DNA from: Aurantimonas sp. HBX-1
GTDB taxonomy: Bacteria; Pseudomonadota; Alphaproteobacteria; Rhizobiales; Rhizobiaceae
DNA: 64,000 bases
Reading direction: 5' to 3'
NCBI RefSeq assembly: GCF_021391535.1
Contig: NZ_CP090066.1
Location: forward strand, 2,307,501 to 2,371,500
Shown: in pieces, positions 1 to 8,422 of the stretch
How the letters are laid out: the number at the start of each line of letters is the position of its first letter
Numbering within the stretch: position 1 is the first letter of the stretch
The notes under the pieces: generated by a model
Told to the model about the DNA's origin: nothing
Seen by the model: the letters and a program-made list of their open reading frames with translations, nothing else
The model's database searches: none
Translations under genes and position numbers: made by a program

Positions 1-154
1 TCTGCCCGGCGATCTGGCACGCGAGGTCGGAGACCTCGAAATGCTCGATCCGCTTGAGACCGCTCTCGCCGTTCAGGAGGCGCTTCCATGTGACGCCGGC
101 ACCCGCCCCGAGGGGGCTGACCATGCCGACGCCCGTGATAACAACTCGTCTCAT
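1..154 (-). CDS. fabF: 3-oxoacyl-ACP synthase II (FabF), N-terminal part, cut by the window edge
   Basis: Only the first 51 codons lie in the window. The protein begins MRRVVITGVGMVSPLG, the hallmark N-terminus of beta-ketoacyl-ACP synthase II (KAS II), which condenses malonyl-ACP with a growing acyl-ACP in cytosolic type II fatty acid synthesis. The catalytic Cys-His-His residues would lie outside the window. It is the last visible gene of the minus-strand cluster fabD-fabG-acpP-fabF and starts 40 bases after acpP. The identification rests on this short N-terminus plus the gene order, which together are very characteristic. Confidence 0.93.
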   Translation of the reverse strand, partial: MRRVVITGVGMVSPLGAGAGVTWKRLLNGESGLKRIEHFEVSDLACQIAGQ

Positions 155-194
155 CAAATGCTCAATCGCCCAGGCGGACGCTCCGCCTGATGCG

Positions 195-431
195 TCAGGC
201 CTGATTCTTCTCGATGAACTTCACCGCGTCGCCGACGGTGAGGATGGTCTCGGCGGCATCGTCCGGGATCTCGACACCGAACTCCTCCTCGAAGGCCATG
301 ACGAGCTCGACCGTGTCGAGGCTGTCGGCGCCAAGATCGTCGATGAAGCTGGCGTTCTCGGTGACCTTCTCCTGCTCGACGCCCAGATGTTCGACGACGA
401 TCTTCTTCACTCGCTCGGCGGTATCGCTCAT
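195..431 (-). CDS. acpP: acyl carrier protein
   Basis: A 78-residue, very acidic protein with the 4'-phosphopantetheine attachment motif GADSLDTVELVMAFEEEFG; the modified serine is Ser37. Length and sequence are those of the housekeeping ACP, which carries acyl chains between the Fab enzymes and donates them to phospholipid and lipid A synthesis. It sits between fabG and fabF on the minus strand. The 165-base gap upstream (432-596) is the longest within the cluster, which fits acpP having its own promoter, as is usual because ACP is needed in excess. Confidence 0.98.
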   Translation of the reverse strand: MSDTAERVKKIVVEHLGVEQEKVTENASFIDDLGADSLDTVELVMAFEEEFGVEIPDDAAETILTVGDAVKFIEKNQA

Positions 432-596
432 TGTCAGTCCTCTATTGCGATGGTGCTGCCGCTTTCGTTAGACGCGGGGCGACGCTTTATCAAGCGGCAC
501 CGACCGGCATCTCCGTCGGGCATCAGCGTGGGTCGAATGGTTCGGTGGCGCGGCGCTTACCACGCCGCGACGCAGGGGCCAAGGGAAAGGCCCGGC

Positions 597-1334
597 TCAG
601 ATCATCACCATGCCGCCGTTGACGTGCAGCGTCTGGCCGGTGACGTACCCGGCCTGGTCGGATGCCAGATAGACCGCGGCGGCGGCGATGTCGCCGCCCT
701 CGCCCATGCGCTTCATGGGGATCGCCCCCATGATCGTGTCCTTCTGCTTGTCGTTCAGCTTGTCGGTCATGGCGCTGGCGATGAAGCCCGGGGCGATGCA
801 GTTCACCGTCACGTTGCGCGAGGCGATTTCCTGGGCGAGCGACTTGGAAAAGCCGATCATGCCCGCCTTGGCGGCGCAATAATTCGCCTGGCCCGGATTG
901 CCCGTGACGCCGACGATCGAGGTGATGTTGATGATTCGCCCGTGCCGGCGGCGCATCATCGGATGGGTGATGCCGCGCGTCAGCCGGAAGGCGGCGGTCA
1001 GATCCACCTCGATGACGCTGTCCCAGTCGTCGTCCGACATCCGTACGAACAGGCCGTCGCGGGTGATGCCGGCATTGTTCACGAGGATGTCGACGCCCTG
1101 CATCTCCGTCTCGGCGGTCTCGGCCAGCACCTTCTGCGCGTCGCGGTCGGCGAGGTCGGCGGGAAACACCATCGTGCGGTCGCCGAGTTCGGCGGCGAGC
1201 GCGTCGAGCTTCTCGCGCCGCGTGCCGTGCAGGCCCACGGTTGCCCCGGCCGCGTGGAACGCGCGGGCGATCGCCTCGCCGATGCCGCCGCTGGCACCGG
1301 TGACAAGCGCCTTGCGCCCGGTCAGGTCAAACAT
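597..1334 (-). CDS. fabG: 3-oxoacyl-ACP reductase FabG
   Basis: A 245-residue short-chain dehydrogenase/reductase that reduces 3-oxoacyl-ACP to 3-hydroxyacyl-ACP with NADPH. Visible motifs: the Rossmann glycine motif GASGGIGEA (residues 13-21), the NNAG motif (86-89), and the catalytic Ser139, Tyr152 and Lys156 in the order S-x12-Y-x3-K. The C-terminus TLHVNGGMVMI matches FabG. Length is normal. It lies between fabD and acpP, and this position separates it from the many paralogous SDR enzymes such as the one at 13849. Confidence 0.97.
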   Translation of the reverse strand: MFDLTGRKALVTGASGGIGEAIARAFHAAGATVGLHGTRREKLDALAAELGDRTMVFPADLADRDAQKVLAETAETEMQGVDILVNNAGITRDGLFVRMSDDDWDSVIEVDLTAAFRLTRGITHPMMRRRHGRIINITSIVGVTGNPGQANYCAAKAGMIGFSKSLAQEIASRNVTVNCIAPGFIASAMTDKLNDKQKDTIMGAIPMKRMGEGGDIAAAAVYLASDQAGYVTGQTLHVNGGMVMI

Positions 1335-1380
1335 CTGGTCTCCTTCCCATTATCGTTGCGCGGCTCCTGGCGCTGCGCCT

Positions 1381-2319
1381 TCAGCCGCGTTCTCCGGAAA
1401 ATGCCCGAACCTCGTCAACCGTCCCGACTGCAGACGTAACGAGGTTCTTGTCGATGCGGCGCGCAAGTCCGCTCAGCACCCGGCCGCTGCCGATCTCGAC
1501 CAGCTTCGTCACGCCCTCCCGCGCCAGGAACTCGACGCTCTCGCGCCAGCGGACCTGCCCGGTCACCTGCCGGACCAGGCGCTCACGAATCTCGTCGGGC
1601 TGGCTGGTCGGGGTCGCCGTCACGTTCGATATGACAGGCACCGAAGGCGCCGCGATGGCGGTCTCGGCCAGCGCCGCCTGCATGCGCTCTGCCGCCGGCT
1701 GCATCAGCCGGCAGTGAAAGGGCGCGGATACCGAGAGCGGGATGGCCCGCTTGGCGCCCCGCTCCGGCGCCATCGCCACGGCGCGGTCGATCGCGGCCCG
1801 GTTGCCGGAGATGACGATCTGCCCGCCGCCATTGTCGTTCGCCGGCTCGCAGACCTCGCCCTCCGCCGCGGCGGCGCAGAGCGCCAGCACCGCCTCCGCA
1901 TCGAGGCCGAGAATGGCCGCCATGGCGCCCTCGCCCTGCGGCACGGCGGCCTGCATGGCGGTGCCACGGATGCGCAGGAGCCGGGCAGTGTCGGCGACGG
2001 TGATCGCTCCGGCCGCGGCCAGGGCCGAATATTCGCCGAGCGAGTGACCGGCGACGAAACGCGCCTCGCTCAGGCTGAACCCCTCGGCCTCGAGCGCCCG
2101 CAGCGCGGCGATCGAGACCGCCATCAACGCCGGCTGGGCGTTGGCGGTCAGCGTCAGCTGGTCGTCGGGCCCCTCGAAGATCAGCGTCGAGAGCTTCTCG
2201 CCGAGCGCCTCGTCGACCTCCTCGAACACGGCACGGCTTTCGGCGAACGAATCGAAGAGCGTCCGGCCCATGCCGACGCTCTGACTGCCCTGCCCGGGAA
2301 AGACCAATGCCATGGCCAT
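1381..2319 (-). CDS. fabD: malonyl-CoA:ACP transacylase FabD
   Basis: A 312-residue acyltransferase that loads malonate from malonyl-CoA onto ACP. The N-terminus reads LVFPGQGSQSVGMG, the nucleophile motif GHSLGEY carries Ser93, and SAPFHCRLM carries the catalytic histidine near residue 203. Length matches the family. It is the first gene of the minus-strand fab cluster, with 46 bases between it and fabG. The first two codons are Met-Ala-Met, so translation could begin at either methionine. It diverges from rpsF across a 375-base intergenic region. Confidence 0.97.
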   Translation of the reverse strand: MAMALVFPGQGSQSVGMGRTLFDSFAESRAVFEEVDEALGEKLSTLIFEGPDDQLTLTANAQPALMAVSIAALRALEAEGFSLSEARFVAGHSLGEYSALAAAGAITVADTARLLRIRGTAMQAAVPQGEGAMAAILGLDAEAVLALCAAAAEGEVCEPANDNGGGQIVISGNRAAIDRAVAMAPERGAKRAIPLSVSAPFHCRLMQPAAERMQAALAETAIAAPSVPVISNVTATPTSQPDEIRERLVRQVTGQVRWRESVEFLAREGVTKLVEIGSGRVLSGLARRIDKNLVTSAVGTVDEVRAFSGERG

Positions 2320-2582
2320 GCGCGATCTCCTGTGATTTCATGTCGGCGAGTGCCCGCAATGATTGTCCCCATTGTGTCCTGTCAAGGCTGCGGGGGCGCG
2401 GAAGCGGCGCTTTCGCCCTGCGGCGGACCGCCGAGGGGTTGAATTGCCGGCGGAAACCCGGTAGTTGCCACCCGTCAATGCTCGGGCCTCAGCTGGGGGC
2501 TGAACGGAAGGCTGCCGCTGTGCCGGCAACAGGGTGCCATAGAAGGCATCGGCTTCCCGTGTCTCCGCTCTCGACCGTTCTC

Positions 2583-2654
2583 GTACAGGCGCCTTTCCAC
2601 ATCGTCCCGGTTCGCCGGGTTCGCAGGGAAGTCGACGAGGCTTAGCCGCTGTAC
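2583..2654 (+). promoter_or_regulatory. structured leader upstream of rpsF, possible S6:S18 autoregulatory RNA
   Basis: The 375-base gap between fabD and rpsF (2320-2694) holds no credible gene. Its rpsF-proximal part can fold as nested helices: GTACAG (2583-2588) with CTGTAC (2649-2654), TCGTC (2602-2606) with GACGA (2634-2638), and a CCGG/CCGG stem (2607-2610 with 2615-2618) capped by TTCG. A CCG (2646-2648) sits directly before the closing strand. Leaders of rpsF in many bacteria are known to bind the S6:S18 complex through a bulged CCG that mimics 16S rRNA, so an autoregulatory role is plausible. This is a fold drawn by eye, without covariation support. Promoters for both divergent operons must lie in 2320-2580, but I cannot assign boxes. 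Confidence 0.4.
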
Positions 2655-2694
2655 CCGGGCAGATGCGAACGAAACAATGGAAAGGCGATAGCGC

Positions 2695-3147
2695 ATGGCT
2701 CTTTACGAGCACGTATTTCTTTCGCGCCAGGATATCTCGAACCAGCAGGTCGAGGCTCTCGTCGAGCAGTATCGTGGCGTGCTCGAGACCAACGGCGGCA
2801 AGGTCGGCAAGGTCGAGAACTGGGGTCTCAAGACCCTCACCTACCGGATCAACAAGAACCGGAAGGCCTACTACACCCTGATGAACATCGACGCCCCGTC
2901 GGCGGCGGTGCAGGAGATGGAGCGCCAGATGCGCTTCAACGAGGACATCCTCCGCTACATCACCATCCGCGTCGATGAGCACGAGGATGGCCAGTCGGTG
3001 ATGATGCAGAAGCGCGACGACCGGCCCCGCCGTGGCGGCCGCGACGATCGAGGCGACCGGGGCGACCGTCCCCGCCGTGACGATGACCGCCCGCGTCGCG
3101 ATCGCGACGATGATCGCCCGCGCCGCAGCCGTGACGAGTCGGAGTAA
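2695..3147 (+). CDS. rpsF: 30S ribosomal protein S6
   Basis: The 150-residue protein begins MALYEHVFLSRQDIS and has the S6 core with GLKTLTYRINKNRKAYY around residues 44-60. S6 binds S18 and 16S rRNA in the small-subunit platform. The core ends near residue 108; the remainder is an unusually long tail rich in Arg and Asp, built from DRPRR-like repeats. Alphaproteobacterial S6 proteins often have such charged extensions. A ribosome binding site GGAAAGG lies about 8 bases upstream. It is the first gene of rpsF-rpsR-membrane protein-rplI, with rpsR following after 5 bases. Confidence 0.98.
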   Translation: MALYEHVFLSRQDISNQQVEALVEQYRGVLETNGGKVGKVENWGLKTLTYRINKNRKAYYTLMNIDAPSAAVQEMERQMRFNEDILRYITIRVDEHEDGQSVMMQKRDDRPRRGGRDDRGDRGDRPRRDDDRPRRDRDDDRPRRSRDESE

Positions 3148-3152
3148 GAAAC

Positions 3153-3401
3153 ATGGTCGATATCGCTCAGCTTCCCACCCGCCGGCCGTTTCATCGTCGC
3201 CGCAAGTCCGACCCGTTCGCCGGCACCGATTCGCCGAAGATCGACTACAAGGACGTCCGTCTCCTGCAGCGCTACATTTCCGAGCGCGGTAAGATCGTCC
3301 CGTCGCGGATCACCGCCGTCTCGCAGAAGAACCAGCGGGCCCTCGCCCGTGCGATCAAGCGCGCCCGCTTCCTCGGCCTTCTGCCCTACGTCCTGAAGTA
3401 G
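3153..3401 (+). CDS. rpsR: 30S ribosomal protein S18
   Basis: An 82-residue basic protein with the S18 core IDYKDVRLLQRYISERGKIVPSRITAV (split here: IDYKDVRLLQRYISERG then KIVPSRITAV) and the C-terminal KRARFLGLLPYV. It forms a heterodimer with S6 on the 30S platform. The gene follows rpsF after 5 bases, so the two are surely cotranscribed. Length and termini are typical of Hyphomicrobiales S18. Confidence 0.98.
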   Translation: MVDIAQLPTRRPFHRRRKSDPFAGTDSPKIDYKDVRLLQRYISERGKIVPSRITAVSQKNQRALARAIKRARFLGLLPYVLK

Positions 3402-3413
3402 GACTTCCACTCT

Positions 3414-3441
3414 GGGAGACGGCGCCCCGGCGCCGCCTCCC
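3414..3441 (+). terminator. strong hairpin after rpsR
   Basis: GGGAGACGGCGCC (3414-3426) can pair with GGCGCCGCCTCCC (3429-3441) across a 2-base loop, leaving one A-C mismatch. It begins 13 bases after the rpsR stop. There is no T run behind it, so it may be an mRNA-processing or attenuation hairpin between the ribosomal genes and the downstream membrane protein rather than a full intrinsic terminator. Confidence 0.45.
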
Positions 3442-3530
3442 GTCCCGCGCGCGTCAGGCCGCCGCGGGATACGACCAAGCCTAGTTGGGGCCACCGCCTC
3501 TAACTGCCGCGAGCAGGACAGCGCACCGAC

Positions 3531-4499
3531 ATGAAGCCAACCACCATCCTCATCGCCGTGGCCTCGGGCCTTGCCAGCGCGCTGCTGTTTGCCGGCATCG
3601 TGCTGGAGTCGGCGTCGGCGGTGAGCCTGGCCCTGGCCGCCCCGATCCCCATCGCCATCGCCAGCCTCGGCTGGGGCTCCGTCGCCGGCTTCATCGCCGC
3701 CGCGGTCGCGGGCGCGACGATCTACGCGATCACCCTCTCCGTTCCCAGCGCGCTGACGCTGCTCGTCTCCATGGCGATCCCGACGGCGGTCGCCGGGCAC
3801 CTGGCCGGCCTCGCGCGCCCCGCCGAGGCGCCGATGCGCGCTGCCAACGGCAATGTCCCCGCGACGCCGCCACTCGACTGGTATCCGCTCGAGCGCGTGC
3901 TGATGGCGATCACCGCCATGGCGACGGCGGCCTGCCTGTTTCTCGGCTGGATGCTCGGCTACGACGCGCAATTGTTCGTTCCGGCCGTCGCCCAGGCGCT
4001 CGGCGACGGCGGCGTCGCCGGGCCCAATGCACCGGACCAGGAACAGCTGCGCGAACTCGCCAGCCTCGTCGTGTCGCTGGTGCCGTTCGTGCAGCCGGCC
4101 ATGCTGACCATCGTGCTGGTCATCGGGCTCTATCTCGGCGCCACGGCGACGCGCATCTCCAACCGGCTGCCGCGGCCGCGCGACGACATTCCATCCATCG
4201 CCGGTCTGCCGCGGACGACGTTGCTGGTGTTTGCCGCCGGTGTTGGCGCGGTCCTCGCCGGCGGCACGATCGGTCTCGTCGGCGCCGTCATCGTCGGTGC
4301 ATTCGGCGCCGCCTACACGCTGGTCGGCCTGGCAGCGCTGCACCGGCGCAGCCGCGGACGGCCCGGCCGCGGCCTCGTGCTGTTCACCAGCTACGCCGCC
4401 ATCCTGCTGCTCTCCTTCCCGCTCCTCGTCTTCATGGGGTTCGGGCTCTTCCAGACCTGGCGGTGGGGCGACGGCACCGCCGCCCCTACCAGCCAGTAA
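3531..4499 (+). CDS. multi-pass membrane protein, DUF2232-like
   Basis: A 322-residue hydrophobic protein with about seven to eight predicted transmembrane segments: several between residues 5 and 90, two between 115 and 145, and more from about 175 to the end. No catalytic motif is visible. A membrane protein of the DUF2232 (YybS-like) family is commonly found between rpsR and rplI in Hyphomicrobiales, and both position and topology fit. Function is unknown; cotranscription with rplI (36 bases downstream) is likely. The ATG was chosen because hydrophobic sequence begins right after it; the upstream AGGA is rather distant. Confidence 0.75.
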   Translation: MKPTTILIAVASGLASALLFAGIVLESASAVSLALAAPIPIAIASLGWGSVAGFIAAAVAGATIYAITLSVPSALTLLVSMAIPTAVAGHLAGLARPAEAPMRAANGNVPATPPLDWYPLERVLMAITAMATAACLFLGWMLGYDAQLFVPAVAQALGDGGVAGPNAPDQEQLRELASLVVSLVPFVQPAMLTIVLVIGLYLGATATRISNRLPRPRDDIPSIAGLPRTTLLVFAAGVGAVLAGGTIGLVGAVIVGAFGAAYTLVGLAALHRRSRGRPGRGLVLFTSYAAILLLSFPLLVFMGFGLFQTWRWGDGTAAPTSQ

Positions 4500-4535
4500 C
4501 CCCAGACATTCACCCCCTCCGGAAAGGAAACCACC

Positions 4536-5147
4536 ATGGACGTCATTCTTCTCGAACGCATCGCAAGGCTCGGCCAGATGGGCGACACCGTGAAGGTGCG
4601 CGACGGCTACGCCCGCAACTACCTGCTGCCGACCGGCCGCGCCCTGCGCGCCAACGAGGCGAACCGCGCCAAGTTCGAGTCGCAGAAGACGCAGCTCGTC
4701 CAGCGCAACGAGGAGCGCAAGTCGGAAGCCCAGGAAATCGCCAAGACGCTCGAAGGCCGCAGCTTCGTCGCGGTGCGTTCGGCCGGCGAGACCGGCCAGC
4801 TCTACGGCTCGGTGTCGACCCGCGACATCGCCGAGCTGCTGGCGGCCGATGGCTTCAAGGTCGGCCGTAACGAGATCGAGCTGCGCCTGCCGATCAAGGC
4901 GATCGGCGTGCACGCGATCTCGATCGCACTGCATCCGGAAGTCTCGGTCTCCATCAACGTCAACGTCGCCCGTTCGCCGGACGAGGCCGAGCGGCAGTCG
5001 CGTGGCGAGGATCTGACCTCCGCCGATGCGATCTACGGCATCGACGAGGAAGAGTTCGAGGACGAAGACGAGGGTGCCGAGGAGGAAGCCGGCGAGGAAG
5101 AGGGCGTCGAGACGCCTTCGGCCGAGTCCGAGGACGACCAGCGCTAG
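4536..5147 (+). CDS. rplI: 50S ribosomal protein L9
   Basis: A 203-residue protein starting MDVILLERIARLGQMGDTVKVRDGYARNYLLP, shown here as MDVILLERIARLGQMG plus VRDGYARNYLLP, the conserved L9 N-terminal domain that binds 23S rRNA. A long connecting helix (residues 40-75) and a C-terminal domain up to about 150 follow. The last 45 residues form an extremely acidic Glu/Asp tail absent from the 149-residue E. coli protein but common in alphaproteobacterial L9. AGGA lies 9 bases before the start. A clear terminator follows the gene. Confidence 0.97.
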   Translation: MDVILLERIARLGQMGDTVKVRDGYARNYLLPTGRALRANEANRAKFESQKTQLVQRNEERKSEAQEIAKTLEGRSFVAVRSAGETGQLYGSVSTRDIAELLAADGFKVGRNEIELRLPIKAIGVHAISIALHPEVSVSINVNVARSPDEAERQSRGEDLTSADAIYGIDEEEFEDEDEGAEEEAGEEEGVETPSAESEDDQR

Positions 5148-5218
5148 TCACGCCGAGACCCGCGTTTCCGGCGTTTCGTCGGCGGAAACCACAGCCGGCG
5201 ACGGAAAGTAAGACCCAT

Positions 5219-5248
5219 AAAGGGGCTCCACAGCGTGGGGCCCCTTTT
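5219..5248 (+). terminator. rho-independent terminator of the rpsF-rplI operon
   Basis: AAAGGGGCTCCAC (5219-5231) pairs with GTGGGGCCCCTTT (5235-5247) across an AGC loop: 13 pairs including one G-T wobble, ending in TTTT. The 72-base distance to the rplI stop and the separate ribosome binding site of the next gene support transcription ending here. The A run on the left arm means it could also act on the minus strand. Confidence 0.9.
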
Positions 5249-5361
5249 AATATGTTCAGTGGGAGCATTATCTTCGTCTTCGCAGTGCAACTTGCGAAGC
5301 AACTCCCGACTGCTTCGGGGCGGTCGAGGTTCTTCAGGCTACGGCCAGGAGATCAGCATCC

Positions 5362-6651
5362 ATGAACCGCATTCTCTCCGTCTACCTCTCCCATCTCTTC
5401 AAGTTCGGCAACCTGACCATCACCGACGCCTCCGGCGCGGTCACGCAATGGGGCGACGGCACCGGCAGGCCGCTCCACATCCGCTTCAACACGGCAGCCG
5501 CCGAGCGGGCGGTCGCCCTCCATCCCGGGCTGAAATTCGGCGAGGCCTACATGGACGGCGGCATCGACGTCGTCTCCGGCTCGATCTACGACGTGCTGGC
5601 GCTGATATTCGCGAACGCCGAAGACGGCGACGCGGCCCGCGAGCCCTGGATGCGCGCCATCGCCCGCACGCGGCTCCTCTATCGCCGCTACATCCAGAAC
5701 AACACGCCGCGGCGGGCCCGCGCCAACGTCCAGCATCACTACGACCTCTCGGGAGCGCTCTACGACCTGTTCCTCGACGCGGACCGGCAGTATTCCTGCG
5801 CCTATTTCGAGCGACCGGACGCGAGCCTCGAGGAGGCGCAACTCGCCAAGAAGCGGCACATCGCGGCCAAGCTGAATTTCGACAGGCCGGGGCTGCGGAC
5901 CCTCGACATCGGCTGCGGCTGGGGCGGCATGGGCCTGTATCTCGCCCGCCAGCTGCAGGCCGAGGTCACCGGCATCACCCTGTCGGACGAGCAGCTGGCG
6001 ATCGCCCGACGGCGCGCCGACGATGCGGGTCTGGCGGACCGGGCAAAGTTCCGCATCGAGGATTATCGCGACGTCCAGGGACGCTTCGACCGGATCGTAT
6101 CGGTCGGCATGTTCGAACATGTCGGCGTCGACTTCTACGAGGAGTATTTCGGCCGGTGCGCCGAACTGCTGGAGGCGGACGGGGTGATGCTGCTGCACAC
6201 GATCGGCCGGTTCGATGAGCCTTCAAACACCAACCCCTTCATCGCCAAGTACATCTTCCCCGGCGGCTACCTCCCGTCTTTGTCGCAGGTGACCCAGGCG
6301 ATCGAGCGGACCGGCCTGATCGTCACCGACGTGGAGGTGCTGCGGCTTCACTATGCCGAGACGCTGCGGCACTGGCGCGAGCGCTTCGCCGCCCGCCGCG
6401 ACGAAGCAAAGGCGCTCTACGACGAACGGTTCTGCCGCATGTGGGAGTTCTACCTGGCCGCCTCGGAATGCACCTTCCGCTGGCAAGACCTGGTGGTCTT
6501 CCAGATCCAGCTGACCAAGTCGCGCGAGGCGCTGCCGCTGACCCGCGACTACATGTTCGAGGCCGAGGCCCGGCTGCGCGAACGCGACGACGCCGACGCC
6601 GCTGCGGCGTCCCGCCAGGGCGGCTGGCAGGACCGCTGCGCGGCGGAGTGA
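5362..6651 (+). CDS. cfa: cyclopropane-fatty-acyl-phospholipid synthase
   Basis: A 429-residue SAM-dependent enzyme that adds a methylene bridge across cis double bonds of membrane phospholipid acyl chains. Motifs: the SAM-binding LDIGCGWGGMG near residue 180, QHHYDLSGALYDLFLD near 122-137, and FDRIVSVGMFEHVG near 240. The C-terminal part contains LRLHYAETLRHWRERF, typical of Cfa. AGGAGAT lies about 9 bases before the ATG. It stands alone between the rplI terminator and a large hairpin after its stop, so it is probably monocistronic. Related mycolic-acid-type methyltransferases are the alternative, but the length and context favour Cfa. Confidence 0.93.
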   Translation: MNRILSVYLSHLFKFGNLTITDASGAVTQWGDGTGRPLHIRFNTAAAERAVALHPGLKFGEAYMDGGIDVVSGSIYDVLALIFANAEDGDAAREPWMRAIARTRLLYRRYIQNNTPRRARANVQHHYDLSGALYDLFLDADRQYSCAYFERPDASLEEAQLAKKRHIAAKLNFDRPGLRTLDIGCGWGGMGLYLARQLQAEVTGITLSDEQLAIARRRADDAGLADRAKFRIEDYRDVQGRFDRIVSVGMFEHVGVDFYEEYFGRCAELLEADGVMLLHTIGRFDEPSNTNPFIAKYIFPGGYLPSLSQVTQAIERTGLIVTDVEVLRLHYAETLRHWRERFAARRDEAKALYDERFCRMWEFYLAASECTFRWQDLVVFQIQLTKSREALPLTRDYMFEAEARLRERDDADAAAASRQGGWQDRCAAE

Positions 6652-6667
6652 TTCCCGACGGCAGATG

Positions 6668-6705
6668 CCGCCCGGCTGCCCCATCCGATACGGGCGGCCG
6701 GGCGG
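6668..6705 (+). terminator. large GC hairpin after cfa
   Basis: CCGCCCGGCTGCCC (6668-6681) pairs with GGGCGGCCGGGCGG (6692-6705): 14 pairs with one T-G wobble and a 10-base loop, starting 16 bases after the cfa stop. It has no T run. It probably ends or stabilises the cfa transcript. The rest of the 233-base gap before dnaB shows nothing recognisable. Confidence 0.5.
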
Positions 6706-6884
6706 ATCGCGGTGCGGTTCGGTACCAGCCGCCGGGCGGGCCGACGCGCAGCTGAGGCAACGGCTTTTCCCCGCTGTTATCCACAGGCTTGCGGCGCCGC
6801 GGAGCCGGCACAACATGCTTTGAGCGGCGGCCCCGCTGGTGTAGGCAGAGCACCATACGGGATCGGTGGCAGGGGTGACGCGGC

Positions 6885-8375
6885 ATGGCGGATGCAGCGC
6901 GGAAATTCGACGAGGACGCCGCGGCGCTCTACCGCGAGGCGCCCAACAATATCGAGGCGGAGCAGGCCCTGCTCGGCGCGATGCTCGTCAACAACGACGC
7001 CTATTACGTCGTCCACGACTTCCTGAAGCCGGACCATTTCTTCGAGCCGCTGCACCGGGAGATCTTCTCCAAGACCTCTGAGATGATCCGGATGGGCAAG
7101 ATCGCCAATCCGGTGACGATCAAGACGTTCCTCGCCGCCAACGACAAGGTCGGCGAGCTGACGGTGGCGCAGTATCTCGCCCGCCTCGCCGCCGAGGCGA
7201 CGACCATCATCAACGCCACCGACTACGGCCGGGCCATCTACGATCTGGCGATGCGCCGCGCGCTGATCCGGATCGGCGAGGACATGGTGAACATCGCCTT
7301 CGACGCGCCCCTCGACATGGAGCCGAAGGGCCAGATCGAGGACGCCGAGCGGCGGCTGTTCGAACTCGCCGAGACCGGCCGCTACGACGGCGGCTTCCAG
7401 TCCTTCACCGAGGCGGTGACGCTGGCGGTGCAGATGGCGACGGCGGCCAAGGACCGCGACGGAGGCCTGTCGGGCGTCTCCTCCGGCATCATCGGCCTCG
7501 ACCGGCGGATGGGCGGACTGCAGTCGTCGGATCTGATCATCCTCGCCGGCCGCCCGGCGATGGGCAAGACGTCGCTGGCCACCAACATCGCCTTCAACAT
7601 CGCCGCGGCCTACGAGCCGGCCGAGCAGGCCGACGGATCCTTCAAGGCCAAGAACGGCGGCGTCGTCGGCTTCTTCAGCCTGGAAATGTCGGCCGAACAG
7701 CTCGCCACCCGCATCATCTCCGAGCAGACGGAGATCTCGTCCTCGAAAATCCGGCGCGGCAACATCAACGACCAGGAGCTGACCAAGCTGATCGCCTGTT
7801 CTGAGATGATGCAGAAGCTGCCGCTCTACATCGACCAGACCGGCGGCATCTCGATCGCCCAGCTCGCGGCCCGGGCACGGCGGCTGAAGCGCCAGCGCGG
7901 CCTCGACGTCATGGTCATCGACTACGTGCAGCTGATGCAGGGCTCGTCCAAGGCCTCCTCGCAGAACCGCGTGCAGGAGATCACCGAGATCACCACCGGC
8001 CTCAAGGCGCTGGCCAAGGAGCTGTCGGTGCCGATCATCGCGCTGTCGCAGCTGTCGCGCCAGGTGGAGAGCCGCGAGGACAAGCGCCCGCAGCTCTCCG
8101 ATCTGCGCGAATCGGGCTCGATCGAGCAGGACGCCGACGTGGTGATGTTCGTCTACCGCGACGAATACTACCTCTCGAACCGCGAGCCGAAGCCGGGCAC
8201 CGACGAGCACCTCAAATGGGAGCAGGCGCTGAACGAGGCCCGCGGCAAGGCCGAGGTGATCATCGCCAAACAGCGCCATGGCCCGACCGGCACCGTGCCC
8301 CTCGCCTTCCAGGCCGAATACACGCGCTTCACCGACCTGGCGGACGAGACCTACCTGCCCGAGCGCTACGAATAG
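6885..8375 (+). CDS. dnaB: replicative DNA helicase DnaB
   Basis: A 496-residue hexameric 5'-3' helicase of the replication fork. The N-terminal domain (about 18-120) carries NNIEAEQALLGAML. The RecA-like domain has Walker A GRPAMGKTS (222-230), FFSLEMSAEQLATR (about 266), the Walker B segment VMVIDYVQLM (about 343) and the SQLSRQVESREDKRPQLSDLR block, given here as SQLSRQVE and RPQLSDLRESGSIEQDAD. No intein interrupts the P-loop. AGGGG precedes the start by about 9 bases. rplI and alr as near neighbours are typical for this order. Confidence 0.97.
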   Translation: MADAARKFDEDAAALYREAPNNIEAEQALLGAMLVNNDAYYVVHDFLKPDHFFEPLHREIFSKTSEMIRMGKIANPVTIKTFLAANDKVGELTVAQYLARLAAEATTIINATDYGRAIYDLAMRRALIRIGEDMVNIAFDAPLDMEPKGQIEDAERRLFELAETGRYDGGFQSFTEAVTLAVQMATAAKDRDGGLSGVSSGIIGLDRRMGGLQSSDLIILAGRPAMGKTSLATNIAFNIAAAYEPAEQADGSFKAKNGGVVGFFSLEMSAEQLATRIISEQTEISSSKIRRGNINDQELTKLIACSEMMQKLPLYIDQTGGISIAQLAARARRLKRQRGLDVMVIDYVQLMQGSSKASSQNRVQEITEITTGLKALAKELSVPIIALSQLSRQVESREDKRPQLSDLRESGSIEQDADVVMFVYRDEYYLSNREPKPGTDEHLKWEQALNEARGKAEVIIAKQRHGPTGTVPLAFQAEYTRFTDLADETYLPERYE

Positions 8376-8422
8376 GCCGCGCCGTGCCGGGCCCTTCCGA
8401 TCGGAGCGCCGTCGCGTCGCGC

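Noticed and set aside
54..1439. 461-codon plus-strand open frame over acpP and fabG
   Set aside because: It lies antisense to two certain genes, has no motif and reflects the codon bias of GC-rich genes on the other strand.
2676..2690. Five-codon upstream frame (ATG to TAG) just before rpsF
   Set aside because: It coincides with the rpsF ribosome binding region and is most likely chance.
2955..4934. 659-codon minus-strand open frame over rpsF, rpsR, DUF2232 and rplI
   Set aside because: Antisense to four well supported genes, Arg/Gly/His-rich low-complexity translation typical of a shadow frame.
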